Shown: positions 44,177-53,301 of the stretch, piece after piece | Numbering within the stretch: the stretch's first letter is position 1 | Layout of the letters: each line of letters opens with the position of its first letter | NCBI RefSeq assembly: GCF_016757965.1 | Contig: NZ_JAEKIW010000012.1 | Coordinates: 1 to 64,000, forward strand | DNA: 64,000 bases | DNA from: Archaeoglobus neptunius | GTDB lineage: Archaea; Halobacteriota; Archaeoglobi; Archaeoglobales; Archaeoglobaceae | Direction of reading: 5' to 3' | Made by a program: the position numbers and the translations under genes | Notes under the pieces: generated by a model | The model's database searches: none | Seen by the model: only the letters and a program-made list of their open reading frames with translations | What the model was told of the DNA's origin: nothing

Positions 44177-45658
44177 ATGCACTGGGCAGATGTAATTGCA
44201 GCGAAACTTCTGAAAAAAGGAAGCAGGCATAGAATAGCGACCGGTATATCTCCATCAGGGCACATACACCTTGGCAATTTAAGAGAAATGGTAACGGCAG
44301 ATGCAATCAGAAGAGCCCTGATAGATGCTGGTGGGGATGCAGACATCGTTTACATAGCAGACGACTTTGATCCTTTGAGAAGAAAATATCCATTTTTGCC
44401 AGAAGAGTACGAAAGTTACGTTGGAATGCCGCTATGCAAGATTCCTGACCCTGAAGGATGTCACGAATCGTATTCGGAGCATTTTCTGCAACCTTTTCTT
44501 GAGTCTCTTGAAGTTCTTGGAATTCCGGTAGAGGTTAGAAGGGCTTACAGGATGTATGAAGATGGTCTTTATGAGGATAAAATAAGGGAGGCTCTGGGAA
44601 AAAGAGATGAAATTGCAGGGATAATAAGTGAGGTAACGGGGAGGGAGCTTGAAGTTGACTGGTATCCATTCATGCCCCTCTGTGAAAAATGTGGAAGGAT
44701 CAACTCTGCAAGGGTAACGGGTTTTGATGACAGATGGATATACTACACATGCAGTTGCGGCTACGCCGGCAAAGCTTCATACAGAGGGGGAGGCAAGCTT
44801 ACCTGGAGGGTTGACTGGGCGGCAAGATGGCAGATTCTGAAAATTACCTGCGAGCCATTTGGAAAGGATCATGCCGCTGCTGGAGGAAGTTATGACACTG
44901 GAAAGAGGATATCCAGCGAAATCTTCAATTACGAACCTCCGTATCCCGTGCCTTACGAATGGATTCACCTGAAAGGCGTTGGGGCGATGAAAAGCTCGAA
45001 GGGGATTGTAATCCCCGTGAGAGAGATGATAGAGATAATTCCACCCGAGATTGTCAGATACTTTACCATCAGGGTGAAGCCCGAGAGACACATAGAGTTC
45101 GATCCGGGCATCGGACTGCTTGACCTAATCGAGGAATTTGAAGAAAAATTCAGGGAAGGAGACAGGAGTGTCGAAATCAGTCTCGTCAGCGATGTTCGGT
45201 ACTCAGAAGTCCCGTTCCGCCATCTGGTGGTTGTGGGACAGATAGCAAAATGGGATGTCAGAAAGGTTCTCGAAATTTTAAAGAGAACAGGCTACAGTAT
45301 TGACGAGGAAGTGATCAGGGATGTTGAGAGAAGGCTTGTTTATGCCAGAAAGTGGCTTGAAAAGTATGCTCCGGAGAGGATAAAGTTTGAGATACCAGAT
45401 GAAATAAAATCGGAGTTCAGCGATAAGGAGAGGGAGTTTCTGAAAAATTATGCAGAAAGGCTAAAAGAGGACATGAAACCCGAGGAGATACATACTCTCG
45501 TCTACGACGTGGCAAAAGAGATTGGCATCAAACCCTCAAAGGCCTTCAGCGCTATTTACAAGGTAATACTGGATAAAACCTACGGCCCTAGAGTGGGATA
45601 CTTTATCAAGTCTCTAGGGATTGGATGGGTGAAGGATAGAATAGAAGCAGTAATATGA
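44177..45658 (+). CDS. lysS: Lysyl-tRNA synthetase, class I
   Basis: The class I (archaeal/spirochaete) LysRS, structurally unrelated to the usual class II enzyme. The HIGH motif is HIHLGN in ATGISPSGHIHLGNLREM, and the KMSKS motif is MKSSKG. Two cysteine pairs (CEKCG and CSCG) lie in an insert. The frame opens upstream at 44102, but the conserved N-terminus MHWADVIA begins at ATG 44177, giving 493 residues. Its stop overlaps the radical SAM ATG by 4 bases; five genes follow with almost no gaps (lysS, radical SAM, DUF2551, uppS, prf1). Confidence 0.95.
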   Translation: MHWADVIAAKLLKKGSRHRIATGISPSGHIHLGNLREMVTADAIRRALIDAGGDADIVYIADDFDPLRRKYPFLPEEYESYVGMPLCKIPDPEGCHESYSEHFLQPFLESLEVLGIPVEVRRAYRMYEDGLYEDKIREALGKRDEIAGIISEVTGRELEVDWYPFMPLCEKCGRINSARVTGFDDRWIYYTCSCGYAGKASYRGGGKLTWRVDWAARWQILKITCEPFGKDHAAAGGSYDTGKRISSEIFNYEPPYPVPYEWIHLKGVGAMKSSKGIVIPVREMIEIIPPEIVRYFTIRVKPERHIEFDPGIGLLDLIEEFEEKFREGDRSVEISLVSDVRYSEVPFRHLVVVGQIAKWDVRKVLEILKRTGYSIDEEVIRDVERRLVYARKWLEKYAPERIKFEIPDEIKSEFSDKEREFLKNYAERLKEDMKPEEIHTLVYDVAKEIGIKPSKAFSAIYKVILDKTYGPRVGYFIKSLGIGWVKDRIEAVI

Positions 45659-46647
45659 GAAAGTTCAGGAGAATAGAGGCAGGAAGCTACTACAGCTATC
45701 TGCCCGAGGGGTGCAGGCTCTGCAGAAGGGGATCCAAACTCGTGCTTTTTGTGACCGGTAAATGCATGCACTCATGTTTTTACTGCCCCATCTCGAAAGA
45801 GAGATCGGGCAGAGATGTGATATATGCCAATGAGCGAAAAGTAAGAAGCATCGAGGACTTTCTTGAGGAGGCAGAGCTCATGGGAGCGGATGGAGTGGCA
45901 ATAACGGGTGGTGAACCACTCCTGAAAATTGAGAGAGTTGCCGAGTTTCTTAAAATAGCCAAGGAATTGGATATGCACGTGCATCTTTACACGTCACTTC
46001 CTGCGGGTGAGGAGAAACTCAGGAAACTCAGAAAGCTGGATGAAATCAGATTTCATCCACCCGAGCTTCTGAAACCTGAAGCTTATGCTGACTCCATAAG
46101 AGCTGCAAAAAAGCTTGGAATGGATGCCGGGTTCGAAATCCCTGCTTTAAGATTTGATGAGAGGATTGTTGAGATTGCCAACGACCTGGATGCTTTCCTC
46201 AACGTTAACCAGCTTGAGGTAAGTGAGACGAACTGGCGGGAGATAGTGGGTAGAGGTTATGCGGTCAAAGACTACTACGTTGAAACACCGGAGGTCATAA
46301 AGGCCTACGAAAAGGCCAGCAAGTTTCACTACTGCAGTGCAAGATTCAAGGATGTGGCACAGTTCAGAAGGAGACTGATCAGAATGGCCATGAATCACCC
46401 CGAATTTTATGAGATAACCGGAGATGGTACGGTGGTGTGCTGCCGGATTGACGGAAATCTGGATGTGGCCGAGTACATTTTAAGCCGGAAAGGAATCAAA
46501 TATGTCAGATTTGAGGATTGCATTGAAACTTCACCTGAACTGGACGAAGAGATTAGAGAAGCTTTAAAATCTGAAGGGTTGAAACTGAGTTTGGTGGAGA
46601 GGTATCCGACTTTCAACAGAATGGTCGTAGATCGGATAGAAATCTGA
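45655..46647 (+). CDS. Radical SAM protein of unknown substrate
   Basis: A 330-residue enzyme. The SAM/4Fe-4S motif is GKCMHSCFYCPIS (C-x3-C-x2-C, about residues 41-48), followed by the glycine-rich GADGVAITGGEPLL. A preceding pair CRLC (about 21-24) and later cysteines (FHYCSAR and TVVCCRIDG) could form an auxiliary site. The ATG overlaps the lysS stop, and DUF2551 follows within 10 bases. The genomic position between a tRNA synthetase and a release factor hints at a translation-related modification, but that is inference. Confidence 0.83.
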   Translation: MRKFRRIEAGSYYSYLPEGCRLCRRGSKLVLFVTGKCMHSCFYCPISKERSGRDVIYANERKVRSIEDFLEEAELMGADGVAITGGEPLLKIERVAEFLKIAKELDMHVHLYTSLPAGEEKLRKLRKLDEIRFHPPELLKPEAYADSIRAAKKLGMDAGFEIPALRFDERIVEIANDLDAFLNVNQLEVSETNWREIVGRGYAVKDYYVETPEVIKAYEKASKFHYCSARFKDVAQFRRRLIRMAMNHPEFYEITGDGTVVCCRIDGNLDVAEYILSRKGIKYVRFEDCIETSPELDEEIREALKSEGLKLSLVERYPTFNRMVVDRIEI

Positions 46648-46656
46648 GGTTTGATT

Positions 46657-46950
46657 ATGAACGGAGAGGTTGAGTCAAGGGTCAGAAAGTATCTGGAAAG
46701 GGACAAAAATGGGTTGAGAAAAGAATTGCTCAGAGTACTCCTCGACGGAAAGAAGTTCACAACTGCCGAAATCCACCAGATTCTGAGTGAGCGAGGTTAC
46801 TCAATAAGTTCAAGGGGAATCTCAGCGATGGTTGGTTTGATCTCTGCCAGACTGGGGATTTTAAAAACAGAACTTGGTGAGAAGAATAGATACTATCTCA
46901 AACCGGAGTATGCTGAACTCGTGAGGAGAATAGTTGAGGAGTATGATTGA
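46657..46950 (+). CDS. DUF2551-family protein
   Basis: A 97-residue archaeal protein with the features of the DUF2551 family: RKYLERDKNGLRKELLRVLLDGKKFTTAEIHQIL, then GISAMVGLISARLGILKTELGEKNRYYLKPEYAELVRRI. The layout of helices plus a beta-wing is like a small winged helix, so it may bind nucleic acid; function is unknown. ATG 46657 is used (TTG 46651 is in frame). It overlaps the uppS start by 8 bases, supporting tight co-expression with lysS, radical SAM, uppS and prf1. Confidence 0.75.
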   Translation: MNGEVESRVRKYLERDKNGLRKELLRVLLDGKKFTTAEIHQILSERGYSISSRGISAMVGLISARLGILKTELGEKNRYYLKPEYAELVRRIVEEYD

Positions 46951-47707
46951 TAGACTTGTTTACAGAATTTATGAGAGCAGATTGCTGAGGAAGGTAAAGA
47001 ATGGCTCGATTCCCGAGCATATAGCCATAATAATGGATGGAAACAGGAGATTTGCAAGAAAAATGGGGTTGGAGCCGCATCAGGGACATTTTTTCGGCTC
47101 CAAAAAAGCTGAAGAGGTTCTCGAATGGTGCTGGGAGCTCGGGGTGAGGATGCTGACTCTTTACGCCTTCTCGACTGAAAATTTTAGAAGAAGTGAAAGG
47201 GAAAAGCAGAATATATTTGTCCTGTTGGAAAAGGAGTTGAGGAGAATCCTTAACGATAGAAGGACTTATGAAAGAGAAATGAAGGTAAGAGTTGTGGGCA
47301 GGAGAGAACTTCTCCCCGACAATCTGCTGAAAACGATTGAAGAGGTTGAGAACGCAACGAAAAGACATGGTAGACACTTTTTAAACATTGCTATTGCTTA
47401 CGGTGGAAGACAGGAAATTCTTGATGCTGTTAGAAAAATTCTGCACAAGGTAAAGGCCGGAAAACTGCGGCCTGAAAGTATAGACAGGAAAGTCTTTGAG
47501 GAACATTTATATGGCGATGGAAAGTATTCTCAGGTTGACCTCGTAATCAGAACTGGAGGTGAGCAGAGGTTATCGAACTTCCTGCCCTGGCAGACTGCAA
47601 ACAGCGTGGCATACTTCTGCGATGTTTACTGGCCTGAGTTTAGAAAAATCGATCTGCTGAGGGCAATAAGGGCCTGGCAGTACAGGAAAAGGCAGGAGGG
47701 GGTATGA
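46943..47707 (+). CDS. uppS: cis-Prenyltransferase (polyprenyl diphosphate synthase)
   Basis: A 254-residue UppS/DHDDS-family enzyme that elongates farnesyl or geranylgeranyl diphosphate into long cis-polyprenyl diphosphates, the lipid carriers for archaeal N-glycosylation. The catalytic aspartate is in IAIIMDGNRRFARKMG. LTLYAFSTENFRRS and the C-terminal RTGGEQRLSNFLPWQTANSVAYFCDVYWPEF (with the conserved R-x-x-R-x-S-like region and W) are all present. ATG 46943 begins the protein; the TTG at 46934 is an upstream alternative. Its TGA is immediately followed by the prf1 ATG. Confidence 0.94.
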   Translation: MIDRLVYRIYESRLLRKVKNGSIPEHIAIIMDGNRRFARKMGLEPHQGHFFGSKKAEEVLEWCWELGVRMLTLYAFSTENFRRSEREKQNIFVLLEKELRRILNDRRTYEREMKVRVVGRRELLPDNLLKTIEEVENATKRHGRHFLNIAIAYGGRQEILDAVRKILHKVKAGKLRPESIDRKVFEEHLYGDGKYSQVDLVIRTGGEQRLSNFLPWQTANSVAYFCDVYWPEFRKIDLLRAIRAWQYRKRQEGV

Positions 47708-48931
47708 ATGTCTCAGAAAATGATGTATGAATTCAAGAGGAAGATTGAGGAACTTGACAGGTATAAGGGTAGAGGAACCGAGCTCATTACACTGTATATT
47801 CCTCCAGATAAAAATATAGCCGATATTTCCAACCAGCTTAGAAGTGAACTGAGTCAGGCTTCAAACATAAAGTCAAAACAGACAAGAACGAACGTAATAG
47901 CCGGTATAGAAGCAATTTTAAACAGACTAAAGCACTTCAGAAAACCCCCTGAAAACGGTATGGTAATTATCAGTGGTGTTGTAAATATTAACGGCAAGGA
48001 AAAACACATAACGGAGATAATAGAGCCTCCTGAACCTGTACCACTCTACAAATATCACTGCGACTCAAAATTTTACCTTGATCCCCTCAAGGAAATGCTC
48101 GTGGATAAGAAGCTGTACGGGCTCATTGTAATTGATAGAAGAGAAGCAACGGTTGGACTGCTCAAAGGAAAGCGAATTGAGGTTCTTGACTGGGACACAT
48201 CGATGGTACCGGGAAAGCACAGGCAGGGAGGCCAGAGTAGCGTCAGATTTGAAAGGCTCAGGGAAATCGCCATCCACGAGTTTTACAAGAAGGTCGGGGA
48301 GATGGCAAGTGAGGCCCTTCTGCCCTACAATGACAGGCTGGTTGGAATTATAATTGGGGGACCATCTCCAACAAAAGAAGAGTTTTACGAGGGTGAGTAT
48401 CTCCACCATGAACTCCAGAAAAAGGTTCTAGGCCTGTTTGATGTGGGTTACACAGATGAAAGCGGTCTTTATGAACTTGTGGAGAAAGCTAAGGACCTGC
48501 TCCAGGAAGTTGATATGATCAGGGAGAAAAACCTCATGCAGAGATTTCTCAAGGAGGTTGCAAGGGATGGACTAGCGGCGTATGGTGAGGAAGAAGTCAG
48601 GAGGTACATCGAACTTGGGGCTGTTGAAACCCTGCTTCTCTCTGAGGGTCTGCGATACGAGAGAGTTACGTACAGATGCCCCAAATGTGGGAAGGAGGTA
48701 ATTGTAACTGTTAGGGAGGGGCAGGAAAAACCACCCTTCTGCGATGAAGACAGCGTCCAGATGGAGGAGGCTGAAAGAAAAGATATAGTTCTTGAGCTTT
48801 CAGAGCTTGCTGAGAGCATGGGTTCGAAGGTTGAGTTCCTTTCAACTGAGAGTGAAGAGGGAGAAATGCTTTACAGAGCATTTGGTGGAATTGCAGCAAT
48901 CCTGCGATTCAAGCCGGATCAGAACAGTTAA
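47708..48931 (+). CDS. prf1: Peptide chain release factor aRF1
   Basis: The archaeal class 1 release factor that reads all three stop codons. The stop-codon-recognition motif NIKS is at residues 53-56 (ASNIKSKQTR). The peptidyl-hydrolysis motif GGQ is in KHRQGGQSSVRFERL (near 180). The C-terminal domain has the minidomain cysteines YRCPKCGK and PPFC. The 407-residue length is normal. It is the last gene of the lysS run, and the ATG directly follows the uppS stop (TGAATG). Confidence 0.96.
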   Translation: MSQKMMYEFKRKIEELDRYKGRGTELITLYIPPDKNIADISNQLRSELSQASNIKSKQTRTNVIAGIEAILNRLKHFRKPPENGMVIISGVVNINGKEKHITEIIEPPEPVPLYKYHCDSKFYLDPLKEMLVDKKLYGLIVIDRREATVGLLKGKRIEVLDWDTSMVPGKHRQGGQSSVRFERLREIAIHEFYKKVGEMASEALLPYNDRLVGIIIGGPSPTKEEFYEGEYLHHELQKKVLGLFDVGYTDESGLYELVEKAKDLLQEVDMIREKNLMQRFLKEVARDGLAAYGEEEVRRYIELGAVETLLLSEGLRYERVTYRCPKCGKEVIVTVREGQEKPPFCDEDSVQMEEAERKDIVLELSELAESMGSKVEFLSTESEEGEMLYRAFGGIAAILRFKPDQNS

Positions 48932-49105
48932 AGTTGGACAGAATTTTCGGGTACATTCAATTTCAGCTCTGCTCCAGCCTCTTCATCGAATTCAACGACA
49001 CCTTCTTTTTACCCTTTTGCTATCAGTGCAGACCTCGACGTGGAGTTACCTCTCCACCCTGACGATTCCCGATGGTATGATCCGCAATTAAAAAAGTTTT
49101 AAAGA
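48932..49105. other. Intergenic region with a small hairpin and open-frame remnants
   Basis: A 174-base gap between prf1 and the lipase gene. GTGGAG-TTACCT-CTCCAC (49040-49057) is a perfect 6-bp hairpin. Short protein-like frames are present on both strands (for example ADLDVELPLHPDDSRWYDPQ on plus; VVEFDEEAGAELKLNVPENS on minus), but none has a start with a ribosome site, so I do not call a gene. The hairpin may help end transcription. Confidence 0.3.
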
Positions 49106-50485
49106 TCAGTGGGGTGTTATTCCGTAAGCCCTAACTTTCTCGAGCCACGCCCCAATCTTCGGAAACACCTCGGATGGTACTTTCAGCCCGAAGGGCAGGT
49201 CCACATGACCTGTTCCCTCTATTATGTAGTATTCGTCGTATTTGTGCAGCGTCTTGGCCTCCATGAGGTTTCTGATTACCTCATCTGCCTCGACTAGACC
49301 ATCGTACTCCGAAAGCAGGGTTATGAAGGGCACCTTTACCTTTTTCATGTTGTAGATGTAGTAGTAATATCCATCCCTGCCCGGTTTTGGAGTTGGTGCT
49401 TCAACAAGCCACCACCTCCCCCCATTTTCAAAGTACTCTCTAACAGTTTTGTGGGTTCCGAAGTCATTGTACTGGGCGACAGTTGGGGTGTAAAGGCTGT
49501 CAACGATGTATCTTGCCATGAAGTCCTCCAAGGCTGGATTGAGATCGTTCGGGTTTGTAAAGGTGAGGTCTCTGATGATCTCGCTATACTCTCCGCATTT
49601 CTCGTTCATCTCGAAGATTAGCTTGAAAACTCTGTCCACCGTCAGCATGGTTTTGTGCCATAGCTTGTTATTCTTCGCAATATCCTCAACAACTCCCCTA
49701 AGGTCTATGTAGAGTGGTGCGTCGAGCAGCAGCCATGCGAGGTCTGCATCTGTAACTCTTGGCAGAGGTGGTATCATTGCAGGATCGAGAGCTATGACAC
49801 CAATGACCGTTTCCGATCCATCGATTTCTCCGTTTCTTTCCCTGACAAGGATGTCGTCTGACACAACCTTTCTGCACCAGGGTTCGCCAAAGAGGCAGTG
49901 GTAGGTCCACTTGAACCTCGTTCCCTGTAGATACACGTAGCTCACAAGCCCTCCCGTGCTGTGTCCACCAATGATTGGATGTTTTCCGGTGACATCATAC
50001 ACTTTCCTTATGGCTGCTCTTGCATCGTACAACGCCCAGGTGTCAAGACTCGTTTTTGCCGATCCAACCTGACTCTTCATCTCCCTATCGCCCGTACCCC
50101 TGTAGTTTACGAGCCACACGTCATATCCCTGCTTCCAGAGGTAATATGCGAGACTGTGGTAGAGCATCGGGTCTTGCCGTATTCTATCGTCTCCAACAGC
50201 CCACTCAGCAAGGTCGGATGGTAGCCTGACGTCATACAGCTCCCTGAGTTCGGGTGGTGTGTTGGTGAGGTATTCGTTCATGTTACACAGCAGTCCGGGA
50301 AAAAGAACTACAGGTTGCGCCCCATCGTTTACGTTCTCTCCAGGTGGATGGTATCTCAGAAGCTTAATCGTAACTCCATCGTCCGTTTTGGCAGTGTACA
50401 CGTTTCCGAGATGCTCAAATGCTGCACTGCTGGACATCACTAAAGCTAAACCAAGGCATAAGGTTGCTATAAGAACTACTTTCAT
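49106..50485 (-). CDS. Secreted alpha/beta-hydrolase lipase
   Basis: A 459-residue hydrolase with an N-terminal signal (MKVVLIATLCLGLALVMSSSAAF). The nucleophile elbow is GGHSTGG (GxSxG), the acid is probably the aspartate in LLSEYDGLVEADE, and the histidine is in IEGTGHVDLPFG. PVVLFPGLLCNMNEYL holds the oxyanion region. The layout resembles acid-lipase/AB-hydrolase lipases with a large cap between about residues 200 and 370. It may digest lipids or esters outside the cell and feed the acyl-CoA ligases. It sits downstream of rps2 where mevalonate kinase is often found in other archaea, but has its own AT-rich promoter (50500-50515). Confidence 0.85.
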   Translation of the reverse strand: MKVVLIATLCLGLALVMSSSAAFEHLGNVYTAKTDDGVTIKLLRYHPPGENVNDGAQPVVLFPGLLCNMNEYLTNTPPELRELYDVRLPSDLAEWAVGDDRIRQDPMLYHSLAYYLWKQGYDVWLVNYRGTGDREMKSQVGSAKTSLDTWALYDARAAIRKVYDVTGKHPIIGGHSTGGLVSYVYLQGTRFKWTYHCLFGEPWCRKVVSDDILVRERNGEIDGSETVIGVIALDPAMIPPLPRVTDADLAWLLLDAPLYIDLRGVVEDIAKNNKLWHKTMLTVDRVFKLIFEMNEKCGEYSEIIRDLTFTNPNDLNPALEDFMARYIVDSLYTPTVAQYNDFGTHKTVREYFENGGRWWLVEAPTPKPGRDGYYYYIYNMKKVKVPFITLLSEYDGLVEADEVIRNLMEAKTLHKYDEYYIIEGTGHVDLPFGLKVPSEVFPKIGAWLEKVRAYGITPH

Positions 50486-50551
50486 AAATCGTGAGCAACT
50501 CCTAATATTATAAAAGTTTCGAAAAATTAATGATTATTATGGTTACAAAGA

Positions 50552-51151
50552 TTAAAGTTCAGCTTCGAAGTCCTCTATTGTATAGGTGAAATCCTGTCCC
50601 CTGATCTTCGCTATCTCTCTTGCGAGAAGCCAGTAAACTATTGCCAGCGCTCTCCTTCCTTTGTTGTTTGTGGGTATGACGAGATCGATGTCTGCAGAAG
50701 AGTTGTTTGAATCACACAGTGCAACGACCGGGATGCCCACGACCGTTGCCTCGTTCACAGCCTGCTTGTCTATTGCCGGATCGTTAACGAAAACAACGTC
50801 CGGCTCTCTGTAATCCTTGAGCATGGGGTTTGTGAGGGTTCCGGGTATGAACCTGCCGACAATGTAATCGCTGCCCACAACCTTCGAGAACATCTGAACC
50901 GGTTTCTGAGCGTACTGCCTTGCTGCAACAAGCAAAATCTTTGATGGATCATATCTGGAAAGGAATTTTGCTGCAACCCGGATCCTCTCATCCAGCTTTC
51001 TGATATCCAGAACGTAAAGCCCGTCCTGCCTTACCTTGAAGATGAACTTCTTCATGTCGCCGGTTTTTATCTGCGTTCCAATGTGCACTCCTGCTGCGAG
51101 ATAATCATCCGGTGGTACAAGATATTCGTATTCCTTCTCCTTTTCCATCAT
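50552..51151 (-). CDS. rps2: 30S ribosomal protein S2
   Basis: A 199-residue small-subunit protein, the archaeal/eukaryotic SA type. Typical segments are [73 protein letters not shown] and [11 protein letters not shown]. It is the last gene of the rpl18e-rpl13-rps9-rpoN-rpoK-eno-rps2 operon, and its ATG overlaps the eno stop by 4 bases. Confidence 0.96.
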   Translation of the reverse strand: MMEKEKEYEYLVPPDDYLAAGVHIGTQIKTGDMKKFIFKVRQDGLYVLDIRKLDERIRVAAKFLSRYDPSKILLVAARQYAQKPVQMFSKVVGSDYIVGRFIPGTLTNPMLKDYREPDVVFVNDPAIDKQAVNEATVVGIPVVALCDSNNSSADIDLVIPTNNKGRRALAIVYWLLAREIAKIRGQDFTYTIEDFEAEL

Positions 51152-52347
51152 ATTCTCACCATTCTCGGCTTATCCATCAGTTCTTCGATTCTGATGAGCT
51201 CATTAAGTTTTGAGATTCTTTCTCCACCAACCACACCCGTCTTTATTAACTTTGCGTTGAAAGCAACGGCAAGGTGCGCCAGACTTTCATCCTCAGTTTC
51301 TCCGCTTCTGTGACTCACAACTATGCTGCAACCGCCATCCTTCGACATCTTCACGGCCATTGCAGTCCCTGATATGGTACCATTCTGATTTGGCTTTATC
51401 AGTACGGTGTTGGCAGCGCCAATTTCAAGACCTTTTGCGATCCTCTTTGGACTGGTTACAAAAATGTCGTCCCCGCAGACCATACATTTTACCTGATTCG
51501 TCAACTCTGCGAAACCCTCAAAATCGTTTTCATGAAGCGGATCCTCGATGTAAAGCAGATTGTACCTGTCGGCGAGTTCTGCAATGTACGCTATCTGCTC
51601 CTCCGCAGTGAGCTTTCTATCTGGATAAACGTATCTCTCTCCATCCCACAGCTCGGTTGCTGCCACATCAATACCAATTCTTATCTCCACTCCGGTCTGG
51701 TCTCTGGCATTCTGTACAGCCTCGTTGAGGATTTCAAAGGCCATCTCATCGCTGATCTGTGCCGCCCAGGCACCTTCATCTCCCTTGGCTGCAAAGATTC
51801 CTCTCCTCTTGAACTCCTTTTTTAACTCCTTGTGCACAGCAGCGTTGGTTCTTTGTGCTTCAAAGAAGCTCTTGGCTCCTACCGGAATTACGAGAAACTC
51901 CTGAATACTTGTCGAACCCTCAGCATGCCTACCACCCCCAATCACGTTTCCAAGGGGGTAGGGCAGCTCATTCGCAAAAGCACCACCTATATAGGCGTAC
52001 AGGGGCAAACCGAGAAGCTCTGCTGCGGCTTTGGCTGTTGCGAGACTTGCTGCGATTGCAAAGTTACCGCCAATTTTTGAAAAGTTCTCGGTACCGTCAA
52101 TCTCCTTTAAGGCTTCGTCAACACTATTCTGGTCAAAAACACTCAGGCCAATCAGACCTTTTGCCACATCTTCCTCAATTTCCTCAAATTTACTTGGACT
52201 CACAACAACGGCTTCCTCACTTCCCGTGGATGCTCCGCTTGGAGCCATTGCTTTTGCAACCACATCTCCTGCGATAATTTCACACTCAATGGTTTCATTC
52301 CCTCTGCTGTCGAAAACAATCCTGTAATGAACATCCTCTATTATCAA
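51148..52347 (-). CDS. eno: Enolase
   Basis: Interconverts 2-phosphoglycerate and phosphoenolpyruvate. The 399-residue protein carries the [15 protein letters not shown] loop, metal and catalytic residues in [10 protein letters not shown] and [14 protein letters not shown], the [11 protein letters not shown] lysine and [18 protein letters not shown]. The start is a TTG at 52347, 4 bases after a GAGGTGAT ribosome site. Enolase within a ribosomal/RNA polymerase operon is a conserved archaeal arrangement. pgk lies 9 kb away in this window. Confidence 0.95.
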   Translation of the reverse strand: MIIEDVHYRIVFDSRGNETIECEIIAGDVVAKAMAPSGASTGSEEAVVVSPSKFEEIEEDVAKGLIGLSVFDQNSVDEALKEIDGTENFSKIGGNFAIAASLATAKAAAELLGLPLYAYIGGAFANELPYPLGNVIGGGRHAEGSTSIQEFLVIPVGAKSFFEAQRTNAAVHKELKKEFKRRGIFAAKGDEGAWAAQISDEMAFEILNEAVQNARDQTGVEIRIGIDVAATELWDGERYVYPDRKLTAEEQIAYIAELADRYNLLYIEDPLHENDFEGFAELTNQVKCMVCGDDIFVTSPKRIAKGLEIGAANTVLIKPNQNGTISGTAMAVKMSKDGGCSIVVSHRSGETEDESLAHLAVAFNAKLIKTGVVGGERISKLNELIRIEELMDKPRMVRI

Positions 52348-52356
52348 GCTATCACC

Positions 52357-52587
52357 TCAGAAAAGATCATATCTTTCGAGCCACACAAACTCGTTTCTCC
52401 TTCTTTTTACGGTTATGGGAATGACGCCTCTGCTGAACTCTTCAAGGGCAATATCGAGAGGTTCGGTTTTGTCTGTTTCGATTAAAACAGGAGCTCCCAT
52501 GGCTATCTGCAGTGCTCGTGCTCCTATAATTCTTGCTTTCTCAAATCTCGTGTACTTGAACGGAAACTTTACCTTAATAGTTACCAC
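52357..52587 (-). CDS. rpoK: RNA polymerase subunit K (Rpo6)
   Basis: A 76-residue homologue of eukaryotic RPB6 and bacterial omega. [28 protein letters not shown] is the diagnostic core, and the C-terminal [20 protein letters not shown] is also conserved. The start appears to be a GTG at 52587 just 15 bases after the 3' end of tRNA-Pro, so the mRNA must be released by processing of the tRNA or start close to it. It is 9 bases from eno. Confidence 0.94.
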   Translation of the reverse strand: MVTIKVKFPFKYTRFEKARIIGARALQIAMGAPVLIETDKTEPLDIALEEFSRGVIPITVKRRRNEFVWLERYDLF

Positions 52588-52602
52588 CCCTCAAAGCGGG
52601 TA

Positions 52603-52676
52603 TGGGGCCGCCGAGATTTGAACTCGGGTCACGGCGTCCCGAACGCCGCAGGATCACCAGGCTACCCCACGGCCCC
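52603..52676 (-). tRNA. tRNA-Pro (anticodon CGG)
   Basis: A 74-base tRNA on the minus strand. The acceptor stem GGGGCCG pairs with CGGCCCC, with A as discriminator. The anticodon arm is CGGCG-TTCGGGA-CGCCG, giving anticodon CGG, and the T-arm contains GAGTTCAAATCTC. CCA is not encoded. It lies inside the ribosomal/RNA polymerase operon between rpoN and rpoK. Its first 15 bases are also the last codons of rpoN (stop TAG at 52664-52662). Confidence 0.96.
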
Positions 52677-52892
52677 ATGAAAGCGGGACAACTCCTTAAT
52701 CACAGACTTGTGGGTTATGAACATTCTCCTGCAGCAGTACCTTTCGATTCCAAGTTCATCCAGCGCCTCCCTGGCACTTTTGCCTTCGGCAAGCTTTTTC
52801 CTGTACTCCTCGTAAAGGTGCCCGATGATGGCTCCGCACGAAAAGCATCTTATTGGAAAATCACTGGCACTCTCTCCTCTGGGCACGTCCAT
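52662..52892 (-). CDS. rpoN: RNA polymerase subunit N (Rpo10), 3' end inside tRNA-Pro
   Basis: A 76-residue homologue of RPB10. The zinc-binding N-terminal box is PIRCFSCGAIIGHLY, and ERYCCRRMFITH supplies the second cysteine pair. The ATG at 52892, 9 bases after an AGGTGA that overlaps the rps9 stop, gives about 15 extra residues (MDVPRGESASDF) before the usual start of the family. No in-frame start lies closer to the zinc box. The last codons (HGAVG, TAG) are read from the 5' 15 bases of tRNA-Pro. Confidence 0.9.
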   Translation of the reverse strand: MDVPRGESASDFPIRCFSCGAIIGHLYEEYRKKLAEGKSAREALDELGIERYCCRRMFITHKSVIKELSRFHGAVG

Positions 52893-52900
52893 TTTTGCAC

Positions 52901-53299
52901 TCACCTGTACGATGTCTGTCTTCTCGCTCTAGCTCCCCTGCCACCCTGGATCTTTGGAAGTTTTCTTCTGACGTCGTTGACGAGAAGACTTCTGTCGTAC
53001 TCGAGATACGCTTTCCTGAGTTCCTCATCTCCGCTAAACTCTGTTAGGGCTCTTGCAATTGCAGTTCTCGCAGCTTCAGCCTGGGCCATGAACCCGCCTC
53101 CCCAGGTGGTGACGTCAATGTCAACCCTGCTGGCCAGTTCTTTCGCAATGATGAGTGGTTCGAGTATCTTCATTCTTGCCATTTCTGGCTGATGGATCTC
53201 AACGGGAACCTTGTTTATCCTCACTCTGCCGATCCCGGGCCTTATAACCGCTCTGGCAGTTGCGGTCTTTCTTTTACCACTCGTTACAACAATCTTCAT
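52901..53299 (-). CDS. rps9: 30S ribosomal protein S9
   Basis: A 132-residue protein (universal uS9). The start [33 protein letters not shown], the middle [20 protein letters not shown] and the basic tail [15 protein letters not shown] are typical. The tail reaches the P-site tRNA in the ribosome. The ATG follows a GAGGTG site at the end of rpl13. Confidence 0.96.
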   Translation of the reverse strand: MKIVVTSGKRKTATARAVIRPGIGRVRINKVPVEIHQPEMARMKILEPLIIAKELASRVDIDVTTWGGGFMAQAEAARTAIARALTEFSGDEELRKAYLEYDRSLLVNDVRRKLPKIQGGRGARARRQTSYR

Positions 53300-53301
53300 T
53301 T

